Origin: Asterella californica
Taxonomy: Eukaryota > Streptophyta > Marchantiopsida > Marchantiales > Aytoniaceae
DNA: 64,000 nt
Assembly: GCA_036924285.1 (NCBI GenBank)
Contig: JAYKYS010000015.1
Location: forward strand, 6,138,001-6,202,000
Direction: 5' to 3'
Shown here piece after piece: positions 11,510 to 25,251 of the stretch; the first letter of the stretch is position 1; every line of letters starts with the position of its first letter. The position numbers were made by a program, and so were the translations under genes. Under the pieces are notes generated by a model, which saw only the letters and a program-made list of their open reading frames with translations, had not been told where the DNA came from and ran no database searches.

Positions 11510-12810
11510 TTTGAGTCCTAGTAGGCTGATAATATGCTAGTTATCTTGTTCAAGCATTTGTGTGCTTGTGCAAGTGACTTCTTACTTGCCTATGATGTTA
11601 AATGTACATAACTTAGATTTACCATGTTGATAGGGTTTAAGCTCATGGTTTGTACTTACGTGTTGCCCATGCACTCTTTTTAGCCGGTTTAAGTTTACTT
11701 TCAGGATTGCGTGTCGTTTTAGATAGTTTAAGATTTACGCTGGCACTCTAGGGAACTTGACGTGGTAGCCTATGAGTGGGGTTAAGTTACCACAGTGTTG
11801 AAGGCACAAAAGGACAACCAAGTGGAGCTATGAACTCCTATTGATCTGTTTTCATTTTTTGTAAAACTCTAAATTTAGAAATAGAGGTCTAAAGGAGAGT
11901 TAGAGCATTTGGTGAGGGGACTGTGAAATATGAGAGCACAGGAAGATAGAGCTCGTCGTGCCAAGCACTATCAGTGAAATTCTTGATCGATTTGGAGCAA
12001 TAAAGAAGGAGTTATGCCCAATTGAAGTTCGGATTGAGTTGAAGCTGTGTCACTTTTGTTGGATTTGGAGTTTTCAGTGTCATTTGCAGCAGAATTGAGG
12101 AAATCGCTTCAAACCTTCGTGGTTGCGTTCACTGTCAGAAGGGCTACGACTGTCCAAAAAGTTTCAAGTCATTTGAGTGAGTGAGTAATTCAGGGCGACC
12201 TCTGAGGCAGAGGGGGTCTGAAAAGCTCTCAATCTAGAGCAGCAACTTCAGAGAACGAGATCTGGAGAACGGTGTACAATCAGGAGTCCCAACTTCACAG
12301 GGGTGTTCAGCATCCTGCAGACTCCAAATCCTGTAAGAATCTTAGAAAGTGATCGAGCTAATTTTCTGTTGTAGGTAGAAATAGTTGTCTGAGTATCAAA
12401 AATTACTGCAATATCTTTGCCCAGAACTTTTCTGTCCATATCTCGGTGCAAGAATTTGATCTCAAGCTGAAAATTCGTGTGTGAGCTCAGTAGGGCCTCT
12501 CTTACATGTAGGAGAATTTTAGAAGTCAGAACCATCATAGGTTTCCTCTCCTTGAGTGTTAAAGTTCACCGCCTAATCCTATTACTACTAGTTAGACCTA
12601 AATTTCGCTTTCTGAACATATTAGAGGATCCTAAACACATGTGTGAGTGCTTATAGCGCCCTGTTGTAACCTGAAAGACCTACCTCTTGAGTAAACAACC
12701 ACAGCCAGAAGCCCAACGCTTTCATAGGTAGACGGATCACACTCCGACACACTCTCTTTTGATGAACTCAACGTGAAGACCTAGGGTGGGAGTTTTCTTG
12801 AGAGTGTTAC
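11510..12810 (+). repeat. Ty3/gypsy LTR, copy 2 (5' LTR)
   Basis: This is a diverged direct copy of 1340-2541, with an extra stretch of about 90 bp near its start (about 11530-11620). It ends near GAGAGTGTTACA at about 12811, followed within 20 bp by the ATG of a gag-like gene. That order fits a 5' LTR. No clear initiator-tRNA primer site is visible, so the right boundary is approximate. Confidence 0.6.
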
Positions 12811-12823
12811 AGGATCAGATATC

Positions 12824-13482
12824 ATGGCCAACCAAGGATCATCAAGTGGAGGTGCTGCTGCTGCTCAACAACCTGTTCAGTTTGATGCTGCTACGATGAA
12901 GATGTTCCAAGCTTTTCACATGTTTATGCAGCAGCAACAGAGCACAGAGAGGAAGGAGGTATTAGCAACCAAGGCGTTGCAATCAGTGGTGCACAAGATG
13001 GACCAGTTCAAGGGGACAGATATTTCCAAGTACGTGCGATACTATGCTAAGGAGATGGAGGTGAACAAGGTGTTTGAGAAGGAGATGGTGAAGAACTTTG
13101 AACTTGCTGTTGTTCTTGAGATTCGTGGGCATGTGAAGGAGCTCAAGCAACAGCAAGGACAGAGTTGGGAGAGTTTATGCACGCTTTGAAGGAGAAGTAC
13201 TACACTGAAGATTCAGAGAGGGTGACCAAGAGAACGTTCTTGGAGTGGGTGGTTAAGCCTAACAAAGGTTTGTCTGTAAATGAGTTGTTAAGAGAGTTTG
13301 ATCGTCAGTATGCTCAGCTTTCTAGGACAGAGAAGCTTACACTAGAAGTGGAGAAGACAGAGCTTTTCTTACAAGCAGCAAAATATCACCTTGAAGATAT
13401 CACCTTCCAGAATGCGGAGCTCGCTGAGAAGAGCAACTTCATGCTTTCGATTTCGAGAAAAAACATTCTAGGTAATAGTTAG
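12824..13482 (+). pseudogene. Ty3/gypsy gag remnant
   Basis: Gag would form the particle that packages element RNA. The frame opens with a Gln/Ala-rich N-terminus (MANQGSSSGGAAAAQQPVQ, FMQQQQSTERKE), then KMDQFKGTDISKYVRYYAKE. After a one-base frameshift near 13165 it continues as FMHALKEKYYTEDSERVTKR, TFLEWVVKPNKGLS and EFDRQYAQLSRTEK. This layout of a helical capsid-like segment behind an LTR fits plant gypsy gag proteins. The sequence loses similarity after about 13440, and no protease or pol follows, so the element is truncated. The start at 12824 is chosen because it is the first ATG after the LTR. Confidence 0.65.
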
Positions 13483-16400
13483 TACAAGTCCTAAATTATG
13501 AAAATAAAAGAGAAAAATCTGTCGAAATCCGGACCGGAACAAATCTAAACTTATAAATTACATTGCCTTGTATCAATTGAGATCAAAAGACCAAATTCTT
13601 CCAGAAAATTGAAGACGATGCAAATTTTTGAGCAATTTGAGAGATATGAGGAAGGTTTGGCTCAAGGTACTTTCGTCATTTTTCATTCACATCTGACCTA
13701 AGCTTGCTCTGTTCTTCGGATTGGTGAACCAAACTCTTCATTCATGGTGTCAGTACAATCAAAGATTCTCCATCTATGTATAAGAGAAGACTTTAAACGT
13801 ACTAGATTGTTGTGTTGCGAATGGTAAACCAAGTTGAGAGTTTTTTTGCAATTGAATTTCTCGTGAAAGAGAACTTCAAGCTGCTTGTTTTGGGACTCGT
13901 TGAGATCAATGTGGTCACATCTACCTGCATGAGAAGATGGATCTCATATTAGGTGATCTATTTTATTGGTGTGTGTAGTTTTGGATTACAAGGAGAAGGT
14001 TTTGAAGGTTCATGGAGTTTACTTGCTCAGACTGAAAATTAGAAAAACTCAGACTGAAAATTAAAGATATATTTGTTATAGACAGTCAAATCTGAAGGTT
14101 CACGGAGTCATCCGAGTTAGGAGGGGAAAACCATATTGACATCTGAAAAATGAAATTTTATATATAGATTTCTTTTTATTCGTTCGTCACAATTTTATAT
14201 GTTTTAAACTCATCTAAGTCCACTTTGTTATTTGTTGTATGTACAAAACATTCTTTGCAGTAACCTTGTACATGCATGGGTTTTGGATGATGTTCTAAGA
14301 TGTGTGACACTTAAAGCACAGATTTTTGTTAGCAAAGGAGTATTTTTCTTGCTTCAAGCTACGCTTCGATGTGTTTTGTCTTAGACTTGGATCTAAGAGA
14401 TTGAGGTGCAAATTACATATTGCTCTAGTCTGTCATAAGATTTGTGCTTATAGAGAAAAGACGAAAGTGTACATAAATTTTTGTACACTTATGTCTTTTT
14501 CTATCTAACGGAGCTCGTTCTTTTGGTTGTTTCTCTCTCTTGTCTATTAGGCACACAATATCTCCACAACCGAGAACTTTGCAGTTTCTTGGACAACTTT
14601 CACTTAAAATACGATACAATAAAAAAGTACTACGCTTATCAATATGCATAAAATATAAAATCCTATTTTTATCGTGAGCAAAAACTTATATTCAACTCTG
14701 ACACATGAACAAATATTATGTATTTGTTAACACAGTTATCCCTTCGATTCTGAATTTCTTTCCAACATAAATTTTCCTTGCATAAGCTTTAACTTACATT
14801 ACTTGCTAATAAACTAATTTTAAAACCTCAAATACAAAAGAAGGGAGAATACTTTCAAAGAGAGAAAGAAATCGGTTCAAGAAATTCCTAGTCATTCTTT
14901 GTCCTCGACACATACTTGACAAATACATCACGCCATTTTTGTCCAACTGAAGATCAAAGTGAATTTGTTATATGAATAGATGTTCCAATCAATTCAAGAT
15001 ACTTGTGTTGGTGGGATGAATTGATAATGTGTAGAACTCCTCATTCATAAAGAGTTGAAAGACACTCTTGCTTATTATATGAAAGGATAACACTACCTTA
15101 TCTAGAGAGTTTTTGTCCTTGTAAGTCCACCAGAATTCATAAATGTGTCATATCTCACTTCACTGAGAAATTAATATTTAAAAAGAACTTTTTTGGACAG
15201 AACATACTGAGTTCTGACCTAGCTATGGTGTGTTTTCACTATTAGATATGTTTTGCAAAGAATAAGCAATAACTAGTGAATAGTCATTAAGACGGAGGAA
15301 TAAGTTATTTATTGTAAATACTTTTAAGTTTCAATAAGCTGAAAAACTAGTTGTGTGAGAGAGGAGTAGCACAAATATTCTTCACTTATTAATACGGTGT
15401 TATTGAATAGCCATTAGACTACTATATCAAAAAGAAAATTGTACGATGATGGAGTGTACCAAGAGGTAACCATGTAGTTATAAGTTACTTTGTAAGAAGT
15501 AACCTCATAGTCAATCGATAATCATCCGAACATTGAGAAGTAGTAGTATAGGTTTAGAGATAAATTGATGCGCAAAAGTTAAGAATCGATAGCAGTTAAT
15601 AATTACTTCCAAAGCTTACGATAGTAGTAAAAACAACTATAAATGAATATATCATTATCCAACTACAATGTAACGGTAGCGATCCGTAGTTGGTACCCCT
15701 AGATAGTGGATGTTAGTTGTTTAATATCCAATAGAAAATCTACCAAGCGACGGAGGTTAAAATAAGTTACAAGTACTAATCAAGTAACAAATGACAAGGC
15801 AATTGGTAAGTAAAGTGGAAACTGATTGACGGATGGATCAAGTAAAACTAGCTTATAATGTCGTGCCACGGATCGACCTCATGATGAAATATGGAAGGGA
15901 CAGACACAAGCTTTGCAAACTTGTACTGAAAATTATTTTGACTTCATTGTGTAAAACTCGTTGAGTAGTTCAAAATTACTTTTTGGATTATCACGGATGG
16001 AACTACAAGAAAGAAGTCATTAAAGTAGAAAGATTTAAGGTTTCAGTTGTTACGAATGCTGATGTGGCATTCATTGACATGGAAATGTGGAGTTGACAGG
16101 GCATTGACACATGGAACTATTATGATGATGTGCTAATTTGTGTTGATGTGGCACTAGTGATTGGCATGAAATGATGACATGGTGTATATTGCCAGCGTGG
16201 AAGAATGCTGATTGATCAGTGCTGATCAAGAAACTTGCTGATGATGATTTTAGGATGTGGTGGCATGAGCAAGTATCAACATATGGTCAATAGCATGTGT
16301 GTCACTTGGCAGTTTCATGTAGTGACATGTGGTCCAAAGAGATAGCTTGTCAAAAATTAGAAAAGGAAGGAAATTTTGCAAAGAATCCCACTACTTTTAT

Positions 16401-17700
16401 AATTCAGAAGGTTTTTAGGGTTGAAGTCATTAGGCTGCTCAAATTTTTGACGACTTTTTGATGAATTGTTTTTGGATTTGGTTGGTTGAGTTTTTTACTG
16501 GAAGGAAAAGTTAACGGTGAATTACTAACGGGCGTGAGCAGACCCTCACAGCCTTCAGTCCAAAGTGTCGAGTTACTAGGATTTTTGGTTGAGAGTTGAT
16601 ACAAAGAACTATGAGAGAAAAATTTTTATAGTGTTGAGAAAGTTGACAATAATATACTAACGAGCATTAGTAGATCCTCGTAAAGTTAGGAAGTGAAAGA
16701 AATCGAGTAGTTTATGCAATTCCTCGTAGAGACTATGGACGTCCGTTTGAGATTATTTTTCTTGCATTGGAAGCTTTCATCGAAGTTCTCTTGTGTTTCT
16801 AAAATTTCTAATGACTTCTGTGAAATTAAAACATTTCTATAGCTTTTTCCATTTTAGGCTATTTTGGTAATTTCGAGAGGTCACAACTTTTCACATGGAT
16901 CTCATTTTGGAGAGAAATTGAGTTCAAGTTTTCTCGAGCACGTCGACTAACTAGAGAAAATCAGGATTAAGAAAGAAGAGTTGACATCACAAACTCTGAA
17001 GATTTGTTTGTAAATTTTGTGTATACTTGGACGATAGAAAATGCATGTCATTTTATAGTGTAAGTTTACATTTGACTTTCTTTCTTCCAAGTGACAGTTT
17101 TTTCACAGCCAGATACCTTATGTATGCTTGGACACCCTTATATAACATACAATACGACAATGGACATGAAGTCAATTAGAGCTATCGACACGCCACAGAT
17201 CAAAAATAAGAGGACTCTCAAACTTCTGGCTTGGAAGTTAGAGTATCAATTAACTTCCCAAGGAAGAAGGTGCCAATCGATCGTCAACCGGTTGGTTCAA
17301 CTGCCGACTGATGTTTAATTCTTCCTCCGAAGACTATCTTACTTGACGACACCTTTGATCAGTAACAAGAAGTTGAGCAAGTCAAAATAGCATGTTATGT
17401 GAATAAGAAATGTACATGTCAACAACCGGTCATGTATCTACATGAAAAGTTCAGTTTAAATTGTCTATACAACAAATTATCTACACGTGTAATCTTTTAC
17501 TTGTCTTGTGTATTGTCACCAAATGACGACGAACAACATATTATTCAGGGATAGAGTCAAGTAAAGTAATCAAATCCAACAAACTTATTAGGGATGCAAT
17601 CAAGTAAATTTTCTGAAAAAAAAATACCTTTTGTGTATGTTAAATTAAATTAAATTCCTATTATGAGTGTAAATATATTTTGACTAGAAGCGTTTTCTAT
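13483..17700. other. AT-rich spacer without recognisable gene
   Basis: Only short open frames without protein character occur on either strand. At about 16050-16330 there is a loose repetition of TGTGGCA and TGACATGG words. I see no element ends, tRNA or rRNA. Confidence 0.5.
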
Positions 17701-20700
17701 CATATGGTGAATAACCAGACCACACCTTGGTCACAGTTAGAGTTCAACCCACACACCTTGCGAGTTCTCCTCTGGATCCACTCGCTGACAGGTTGCAGTT
17801 GACGGGAGATTCAACCACCTACAACTAGTTCACTCTAAATCATCTGCAGTAGCGTTGGGATGGAAACTTGTTACTAGTACATTGAGTTTGTGATCTAAGT
17901 TTAGTAGAATTTACAGCATCGTAAATCCTTCCGAGTCCTACTACAGACGTCAACTGCGCGCTGGAACTAAATCCATCCCAAAAGCTTCAGCGGAATCATT
18001 TTCAGATTTCGGCACTGAGCCAAAGATTTTTCTTTGTGCACCATTGAGCTTTGTGTGAAGCATGCATAATAATTATTCACATCCTCCATGATCAGATGGA
18101 GAAGGTATTAAAGCATGCTTCATTTATTACCAAACCCTTTCTCTTGGAAAGCTTTGGTCATAAATGTAGTGTATACTATTTATCATATTTTCACTCGTCA
18201 AAGAGTTTTGGTATTATACGAACCAGGATCAACTCATTCACCTGTATTTGGTTCTCGTAGAGACCATGCGTAACCAAGTTCAGCTAGGTTTTAATTTTAA
18301 TGTTTTAAATATAGTTATTTTAATTTAGCTTACCAAATTTTAAAAAGATATCTCATGTGTTTCTCTGCTCCTCTTTTTTCTCATGTGTGTTTTATAGGAG
18401 GATGTTATTCACCTCAATGTGCGTTAATTAATATTCTAACTCTTCCGATGAAAATATTAGTTAACATCCTCGACAAACGGTAAGATATAACAATTAGAGC
18501 TTCGTACTTATACCCCCAGGAACACATCAGTCCGCTTTTCACTTATGGATTATCTTCGGATGAGTTGACTACTCCAGGACAGATTGACATATAATATTTA
18601 TGAAATAATTTAATCTTTTATAATAACTTATAAAAGTAAATTTTTTTAACACTTATACATATTCTGATAAGAAAAAACGAAATTCACTGTACAAGGCCGT
18701 GGGGAAGGATATTATTTTCCCTGCGCTTTCCATCCCAGTGACAGTTTACCTTTTGTATTCTTTTTGTCGAACCACTATAACTCCACAGCCATGGCCAATC
18801 CTTCTGGTTAATTTTATCCCTGTTATTTTGTTGTTCTTCTCGAGTAACTGTCCCCAAGGGTATTTGGGATGCATATTTTAGGGTTTTGGCTTCGGGCGCC
18901 TGACTGGAATAGAGGTAAACGTTACAATACAGAAGTGCAGTATCTCAAAGGAGACCTCCTGGTCGATCCGGGTACTACACGGAGCAAAGAGCAAAAAGCT
19001 CCACACCGGAAATAGCTCTTTAAGATAAATTCAGAAATTAAATAATAAAATCAGATGTACTTTAAAACCTCTAAATATACGGTCACGATTAGTCACTTTT
19101 GCCATGGGACTTGGACCGTGTTTATGTACATCGGCCCTTAGCTGCGATCCACCAAAAGAGAACCATTGGTGGGGCCGCCGGTATCTGGCTGTCAGGCTTT
19201 TGATTGGAAAGCAACAATGAAACACAAGTGGGCAGGTTTGTGACCGAGGACCGACAGTGAACGACGAGCAGGAGAGACCCTACTCAAAGTTATCTGACAA
19301 TCGTCAGTTTCACGCGAGCTGGACTCAAGTAGTGGGACATCATGGATACTCGCTGACCTCATCAAGCTACTTCACCTGCTCCTGGCGTGATGGTGTAAGG
19401 TGACAACCTTTTTGTACTCGAGTAGTGAGTTACATTCCAAGCGCCCTTTCAATCTCGACTTCTGTTCGAGGAAGCAACGCCCACTGCCTACGGAGTCTCA
19501 CGCAGAGTCATGGTGTCCAGGTGGAGGTACCACGCTCTCTTTGTTTCTTCTCAGCAGACCTTCATGCACGACAGCCGTAAGCTTCTTTACATGTTTGAGT
19601 GCTAATTGTATACTGTAAACGACAAGGTTAGAAGTCCACACCTGCGGGATACCGGCCGGGGACCTAGTTTTGCAGCGGAATCAAGGTATTCTCCACTTCT
19701 TGATCCCAGGCGGCTGCAGGAATGAACACTTATGCATAAATCCAGTTATCCAACCATCAACATGTGCTTCTGTAAGGGTACGTTCTATACTTCATGACGT
19801 CCGGGAGTTCGCGACGTTAATTACGTTAATTCTCTATTTCACCCCCATTCGGCCTACCTGAAACACGGAAAATTAGCACGAGTCAATCTGAGCCCGGAGT
19901 CACCTGTCTGCAGTTAGAAGCCGCGGCGCAATAGGGCAGCATCAAATTACTCGCCATCAAACTTATTCAGATAGAAGCAGTACATTCAGATTCAGATTGT
20001 CTTCATCTTTGCTGATAATAATCATGACCACCACTTCCTCTTAATCGAGTCAGGACAAAAGGAACAGATATGCAGTGACCTCATGACACTTGGATAATCC
20101 AGACAAATGAATTGATTCCGTAAAATAGCTGTATACAACAACTCGATGCTCATTTGAGCAAAGCTTCTCCCAGTAAGTGACGCGTCCCTCAATAAAATTT
20201 GAGACCTGACCCTTCACGATTCTTGAGCCTCCAGCCTCCTGAGCCCAGAGGTTGACAGAGAACCTCCTATAGATAAAAAAAAATAGGATTGAAAGTCGGT
20301 AACCAGACTACATGAGACTTTCTGGACACGATAATAATACATCAAACGGACCGTCTCTACATCTGCACGAAGAATTCAACACTCTACCTAAAAATATGAA
20401 CACTGCTATTTCGATGACAAAGAAGCTATCTTCCTCAGTAGTGTGAGAAAATGGTACTGCATCCCAGAGTGTATAATCTCTTTTACATGTACAACTGAGA
20501 TTAAAAAGATCTTGATCGATATCACAATCTGAAATGCTGTCAAGACCCCCCACCATCCAATCTGGATCACAATCCTACAAGCTGAATGATTTGACCTTCA
20601 GATAACCTTTCCAATCTACGAGGATGATAGCCTTCTAAATTTCTCGTTTTATGGGGACATAAAGCTCTCTCTCTCTTACATATTACCTTGAGAAGAGATA

Positions 20701-20953
20701 ATACCGTCGATGATGTCCAAACGTTCTGATCCAGAGAGAAAAGAATCGTGAAATATTTCAAAGAATACAGAGGGCTAAAACAGCTCTGCTCCTGATTTAG
20801 TTACAGGGACACACAAATTTACTAACTTCCGGAGAGGGATGAAGACGCAACCAAGATGAGGCCGTTACTGTCCGTGATGCGAGCCACAATCAACAGTAAA
20901 CTTCAGATCGTATGAATCTGACCATACCGCAGACTCGACATTAAAGCGTGATA
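17701..20953. other. Spacer downstream of the methyltransferase gene
   Basis: No gene is recognised. The part nearest 20953 probably holds the 3' UTR of the minus-strand methyltransferase. Several short frames (for example 18699-18881) lack homology or codon character that I can recognise. Confidence 0.4.
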
Positions 20954-23900
20954 CTAAGCTTTCCAGAAGGTCTTCTGACAAACGAGGAGCCGTTGCTGAC
21001 TATCCCCGGGAACCTCGGTCATACGGGACTCCCAGCGCATCTGGGTTGCTACTATCCGGGCATCTTCGATCCAATCAAGATCATCTCGCAAAATTACCCA
21101 ACCCTGGCGTAGACAATATCCACATGACAAATATAAATCGCATATTTTCGTACATTTTATATGACTAATATAGCAATCGTTTGATGGAGCATCAGGTGTC
21201 TTGGGGATTACACTGAGAAGAAGAGACCCATGCATGATTCATACGACAAGCTATTTCACATCCGTTATATGAAGGAAAATGGAAATATAAAGAAACCCAA
21301 GGAAGGAACTTTCAGGAATCGAGAAAATCAGTCCCGGCTCAAAAGTGATGAGAGCCTGTAAAAGACAACTCATATCATTCGCAGAACGGGCAGAAATGGG
21401 ACGAGGGAAAGGATGACAAACCCTCTCAACGATCCATGTAGACGGGGGACCTTTATTAGTAAGAGCTCCTGAACTAAGTGGCAATAAGCTGAAAAATATC
21501 GTACCTCTGGCCGGAGGATCCTGTCCATTTCTGAAAAGAGAGTGGATAGGCCGCATGAACGTGGGCGTCTCAACTCTTGGGAAAGAAGATCAGCCGCATG
21601 CAGTAAGTCGTAAGTCCTTGGATATGTAGGAAAGGCCTCACACCTGAGATCCAGGACAATTTGTTAGGGATGTTAAATAGCATTCAGGGTGAAGTCTAGT
21701 AACTCCTAAGTAAGCCCTTGGAAGGAAACCTTAGGCATCTGATAAGCTTAACGCGACTGCCAGTTTCTCGTGGCTGTGAATGGGACATCCAGTTGGCTAG
21801 TTTAGTGGTATGACGCTGGACCTGGTTCCGTACACTCACCAGTCGTGATTGACCCCAAAAAGTCCACGATCAAAGATGAAAGGGAGAGTGTTGGGTGCAC
21901 TGTTTGGGACAACATTCATGACCCAAACAGCTTTTCCCGTCTCCAAAAGCGCGGCATTGAGTGCTCCCATCCCAGCATTCAGGTCCATCACGTTTCTTAC
22001 GGCGCTCGCCGCAGGTTGAACATCTTCATCCCCGAGTCTTTTGGGATGATCTGAGAATATGATGGGCGTCAACAAAGACCAATATTCGGACACTGCTGCG
22101 GTCCAAGTACGTGGCTCACCGGTTACCTCATCCCTTCCCGGCCCTACCATTAATCAAGCCACCGTCTGAACGTAAGATATATGATAGCCGTAAGAGATGT
22201 TAAATTACGATCAGGGAGTGGCCCGGAAATAAAGTTGATGCAAACGAGAAAACCGAACAGATGGAATTTAAAGCAGACGGAGCATTACTGTAGCCAGACA
22301 TGAGATACGTTGGAAACGAGAAACCCTCAGATCGAATTTAAAACCAGATGGAGTGTGACCGTAGCCAGACATGAATTACTATGGTAAGGACAATCAGTTC
22401 CAACCTGTTTTGGCAGCATCGTTGGCAGCAATGTGCATGCGAGATGGCCAGGCTGGTTGATTCTGCAGTGAAACTCGGCGAACAGGTGGCGACAGAGTAA
22501 TGCATGACCTTAACGGCTGACGCCATGACCAGTCGGCTTCGTATCTACCTTGTTCACAGAGGGTTGGTGCCACACCTTGGACCCTGCAGCGCTAAGCGTG
22601 ATCAGTTGCTACGTTGTAGTTTCACAGGGCTCTCAAACTATTCCAAGTGATAACATCAGCGCTGTTGATGATCTTCACAGGTAAGTTCGGATAACCTAAA
22701 TCTTAACTGAGTCTTACGTTCACCACGCAACATACGAACTCATTATCAAGGGCTGACGTCAGAGACAATACAACTCCAACCAAATTAAGACCTGAAAGAA
22801 GTAGCAACCCTAGCTGATACATTCACGAATCTTGTTGTCAAGGGTCATACTTCCTGCACTTATTTGTCTATGAATCTTCACAATCTGATCAAACCACCCA
22901 AAAACCAGGAGGCAAGAAACGGATGGAGAGTTCAGCGCTCTAATTTCAAAGAAGCGAATATCTCTTCCGATCTCTTTCGACAAGTACAGACAGTAATCAC
23001 TCACACAGATCCAAAGCAGGAAGCCCTCTTCTGCCAGATTACGATTTGTTCACGTTCAGATGGTGAAACAATGTCCCAGCAAAGACTGGCTGTTACGTTT
23101 TGCATCTTCTCCCATGCTTTTCCACCTCCTCCGGCCGACTTGGCCCATACAAAGTAACCTCCAGGCCTCAGTAACCTATCGATCTCAATGATCGGCTTGC
23201 CACCTGATTATCAAAGAAGAACGGTGTCATGAAGTGTGAAAACCGCTTATTAGACATCGCTGACTAAGAAAGAACACTAAGTACTATGCATATCTGTTCG
23301 GTGCAACAAAGAAGACCCACCACCGGGTCTACGTTGTTGTCCCCAACAGATATCCCCAATCATACTGAGGTAATACATTCCACTGAAGGTCACACCATAA
23401 AAGAGAATGATAATTTCACTGTTCTTACAAACTGTCAAACCAACTGCATCCATCTTACTCTTTGTATAAAATTTAACTCCACAATTCGCACAATGAATCA
23501 AGTCGAAAGCAGAGCTGGGATACGGCAGTTGTGTGACTGCAAGTGAACCAATTATGGCCGGAAGGCCCCGTTCCAAAGACAGCTGGACCTGTCCTCCATG
23601 CTCCTCAAACGGAGCTACACACACAGTCACCACTTCGTGTGACCATAATAAGGCACCTAAACTCGAAGACCCGCAGCCAACATCCATCACATTTCGGATC
23701 TGCGCCACACTCGTTTCCAAACTCTCGTAAATTCTAAAGATCCAACAAGACGCAAAGGAATCACTAGGTCCGCTTTCTGAAACTAGAGACTAGGAGAAAG
23801 TGCAGAAGTGCATAAAGTTACTACGAAAAACTCGACATCAATTCTGCCTCTTACTCATAGCTAAGTTCTGACCACACGAGAGCGAAGACAAGAAGAGAAG

Positions 23901-25251
23901 TCTAGAAAGCCTTTGGAATGTACATGTACTCAGTCCCGGTATTTTAAATTCAATATTAGACCGTGCTGCGGGCGGCTTCTTCTGAAACACACCTTCACTT
24001 TTCCGAGTTCTGCATAGCTCTCAAGATCTAGCCTTGATGCAACTCGATCTGCATATCGATCAATGTCGTCCATCAACTGTGGATCTTTCTCGGGGAATTT
24101 CAGCCGGTTTTCTTCCACCAGGAACCTGTGTTCAGAGTCACATCCCATATTCTATCAAGACATCTGCAACTTTTACTTGACCTTCAAAAGTATCCTAATA
24201 CCATTACGAGTGAACCCAACTGTAACATTACTCAAAACAACTGTTGATTCCAACGGCCTGCATCGTCTGATGCTGAGCAACGGAGACCGGGATTAATTAA
24301 ACCTGCTCAATTCTACTCCTCGCAAAACACAGATCTCATTTGTATGTACATCTAGCAACAAGCCCCAACCCCCAACCCCGAATTGCATACTAAATACCTC
24401 TTCTTGTTCTTGTTCGAGTCTGTATCGATTTGCAAATTTCCAGGCCAGATTCCATCCCTGCAGTCGGGCCATTTCAGCAGAATCTTGTAATCCTTCGGAG
24501 GGGGGATAAGGCACTGCTTCTTTTCAGATACTTCGCAGTGCCGCTCAAATTCCAAGCCGGCATGATAGCCAGCTTCTGAGTTGGCAGTAAGATTGTAACA
24601 TGGGACGAAGTCCTCCATTCCTGCAGGACACTGCCCTACTTCCTTGGGTTTCAAAGATCCCAGGCCCAGTATGCCTCCATGATACAGATCGTTCCATACC
24701 AGAAGTTGCGCTCGCCGATAGTTGTGCGCGGGGAACACTACTTTAGGATACGGCCGGGTACCCCCTGTGATAGTGATAAGCACACAGGCACCAATGACGC
24801 AAAGGAGGAGAAAGGGTAGGAATGATGGTGTGTATGTCTTCTTACTACAGCTGAAGATGGAACAAAACGAGCCAAATGACTGCTGCGGAGGCGAGCCTAA
24901 CGAGGCACTTGCGGTATTGTTGCTCAAGGAACCTGTTCCTCCACTCTCAAGGGACTTCCCTGATCTTGAGCCACTGTCAGATGATTTGATCACATGTTTA
25001 TATGGAGATGAGGAGAAAGAGTAGTCCTGACATACTTGTTTCACCCATAATCGAACAGAATGCGGAAAGCAAGCGGTGAGGTGATCCCATACTGAACGAC
25101 TTCGGGCTCTTTCACTGGCTTCGGCTTCCCGGGCTTTAGTCGGAGATCCTTCCACTACCACTCTTGCTCTCTCTGGGGTAGATAGACCCCTGTATTGTGC
25201 TTTCGACATTTTGTCATTCAGCTCCCGCGTAGCTTGTTCTCCTGGGCGCAC
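20954..25251 (-). CDS. QUA2-like putative pectin methyltransferase (PMT family)
   Basis: Family members are Golgi type II membrane proteins with an S-adenosylmethionine fold, needed for homogalacturonan synthesis and cell adhesion. I infer eight coding exons on the minus strand: 25251-24398, 24125-23991, 23733-23459, 23203-23005, 22583-22405, 22143-21840, 21643-21505 and 21103-20954. All junctions are GT-AG and every phase matches, giving about 744 residues without a stop. An N-terminal cytosolic extension precedes one membrane segment ([19 protein letters not shown]). The first SAM-type motif is [15 protein letters not shown], followed by [13 protein letters not shown] and [14 protein letters not shown]. 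The second half has [40 protein letters not shown] and RPEGWVILRD. The fifth exon is the most diverged (QPLRSCI, WPSRM). An alternative start is the ATG at 25209. Arabidopsis QUA2 is 684 residues, so the N-terminus is long here. Confidence 0.88.
22242..22382. repeat. Imperfect 72-bp tandem duplication in intron 5
   Basis: Two adjacent copies begin AAACGAGAAA and share GTAGCCAGACATGA near their ends. They lie in the intron between exons 5 and 6 of the methyltransferase gene. They show several substitutions, so the duplication is not recent. Confidence 0.7.

Noticed and set aside
21781..21840. tRNA-like D-arm text (GGCTAGTTTAGTGGTA)
   Set aside because: No matching acceptor, anticodon or T arm nearby, and it lies at the exon 6 edge of the methyltransferase gene.
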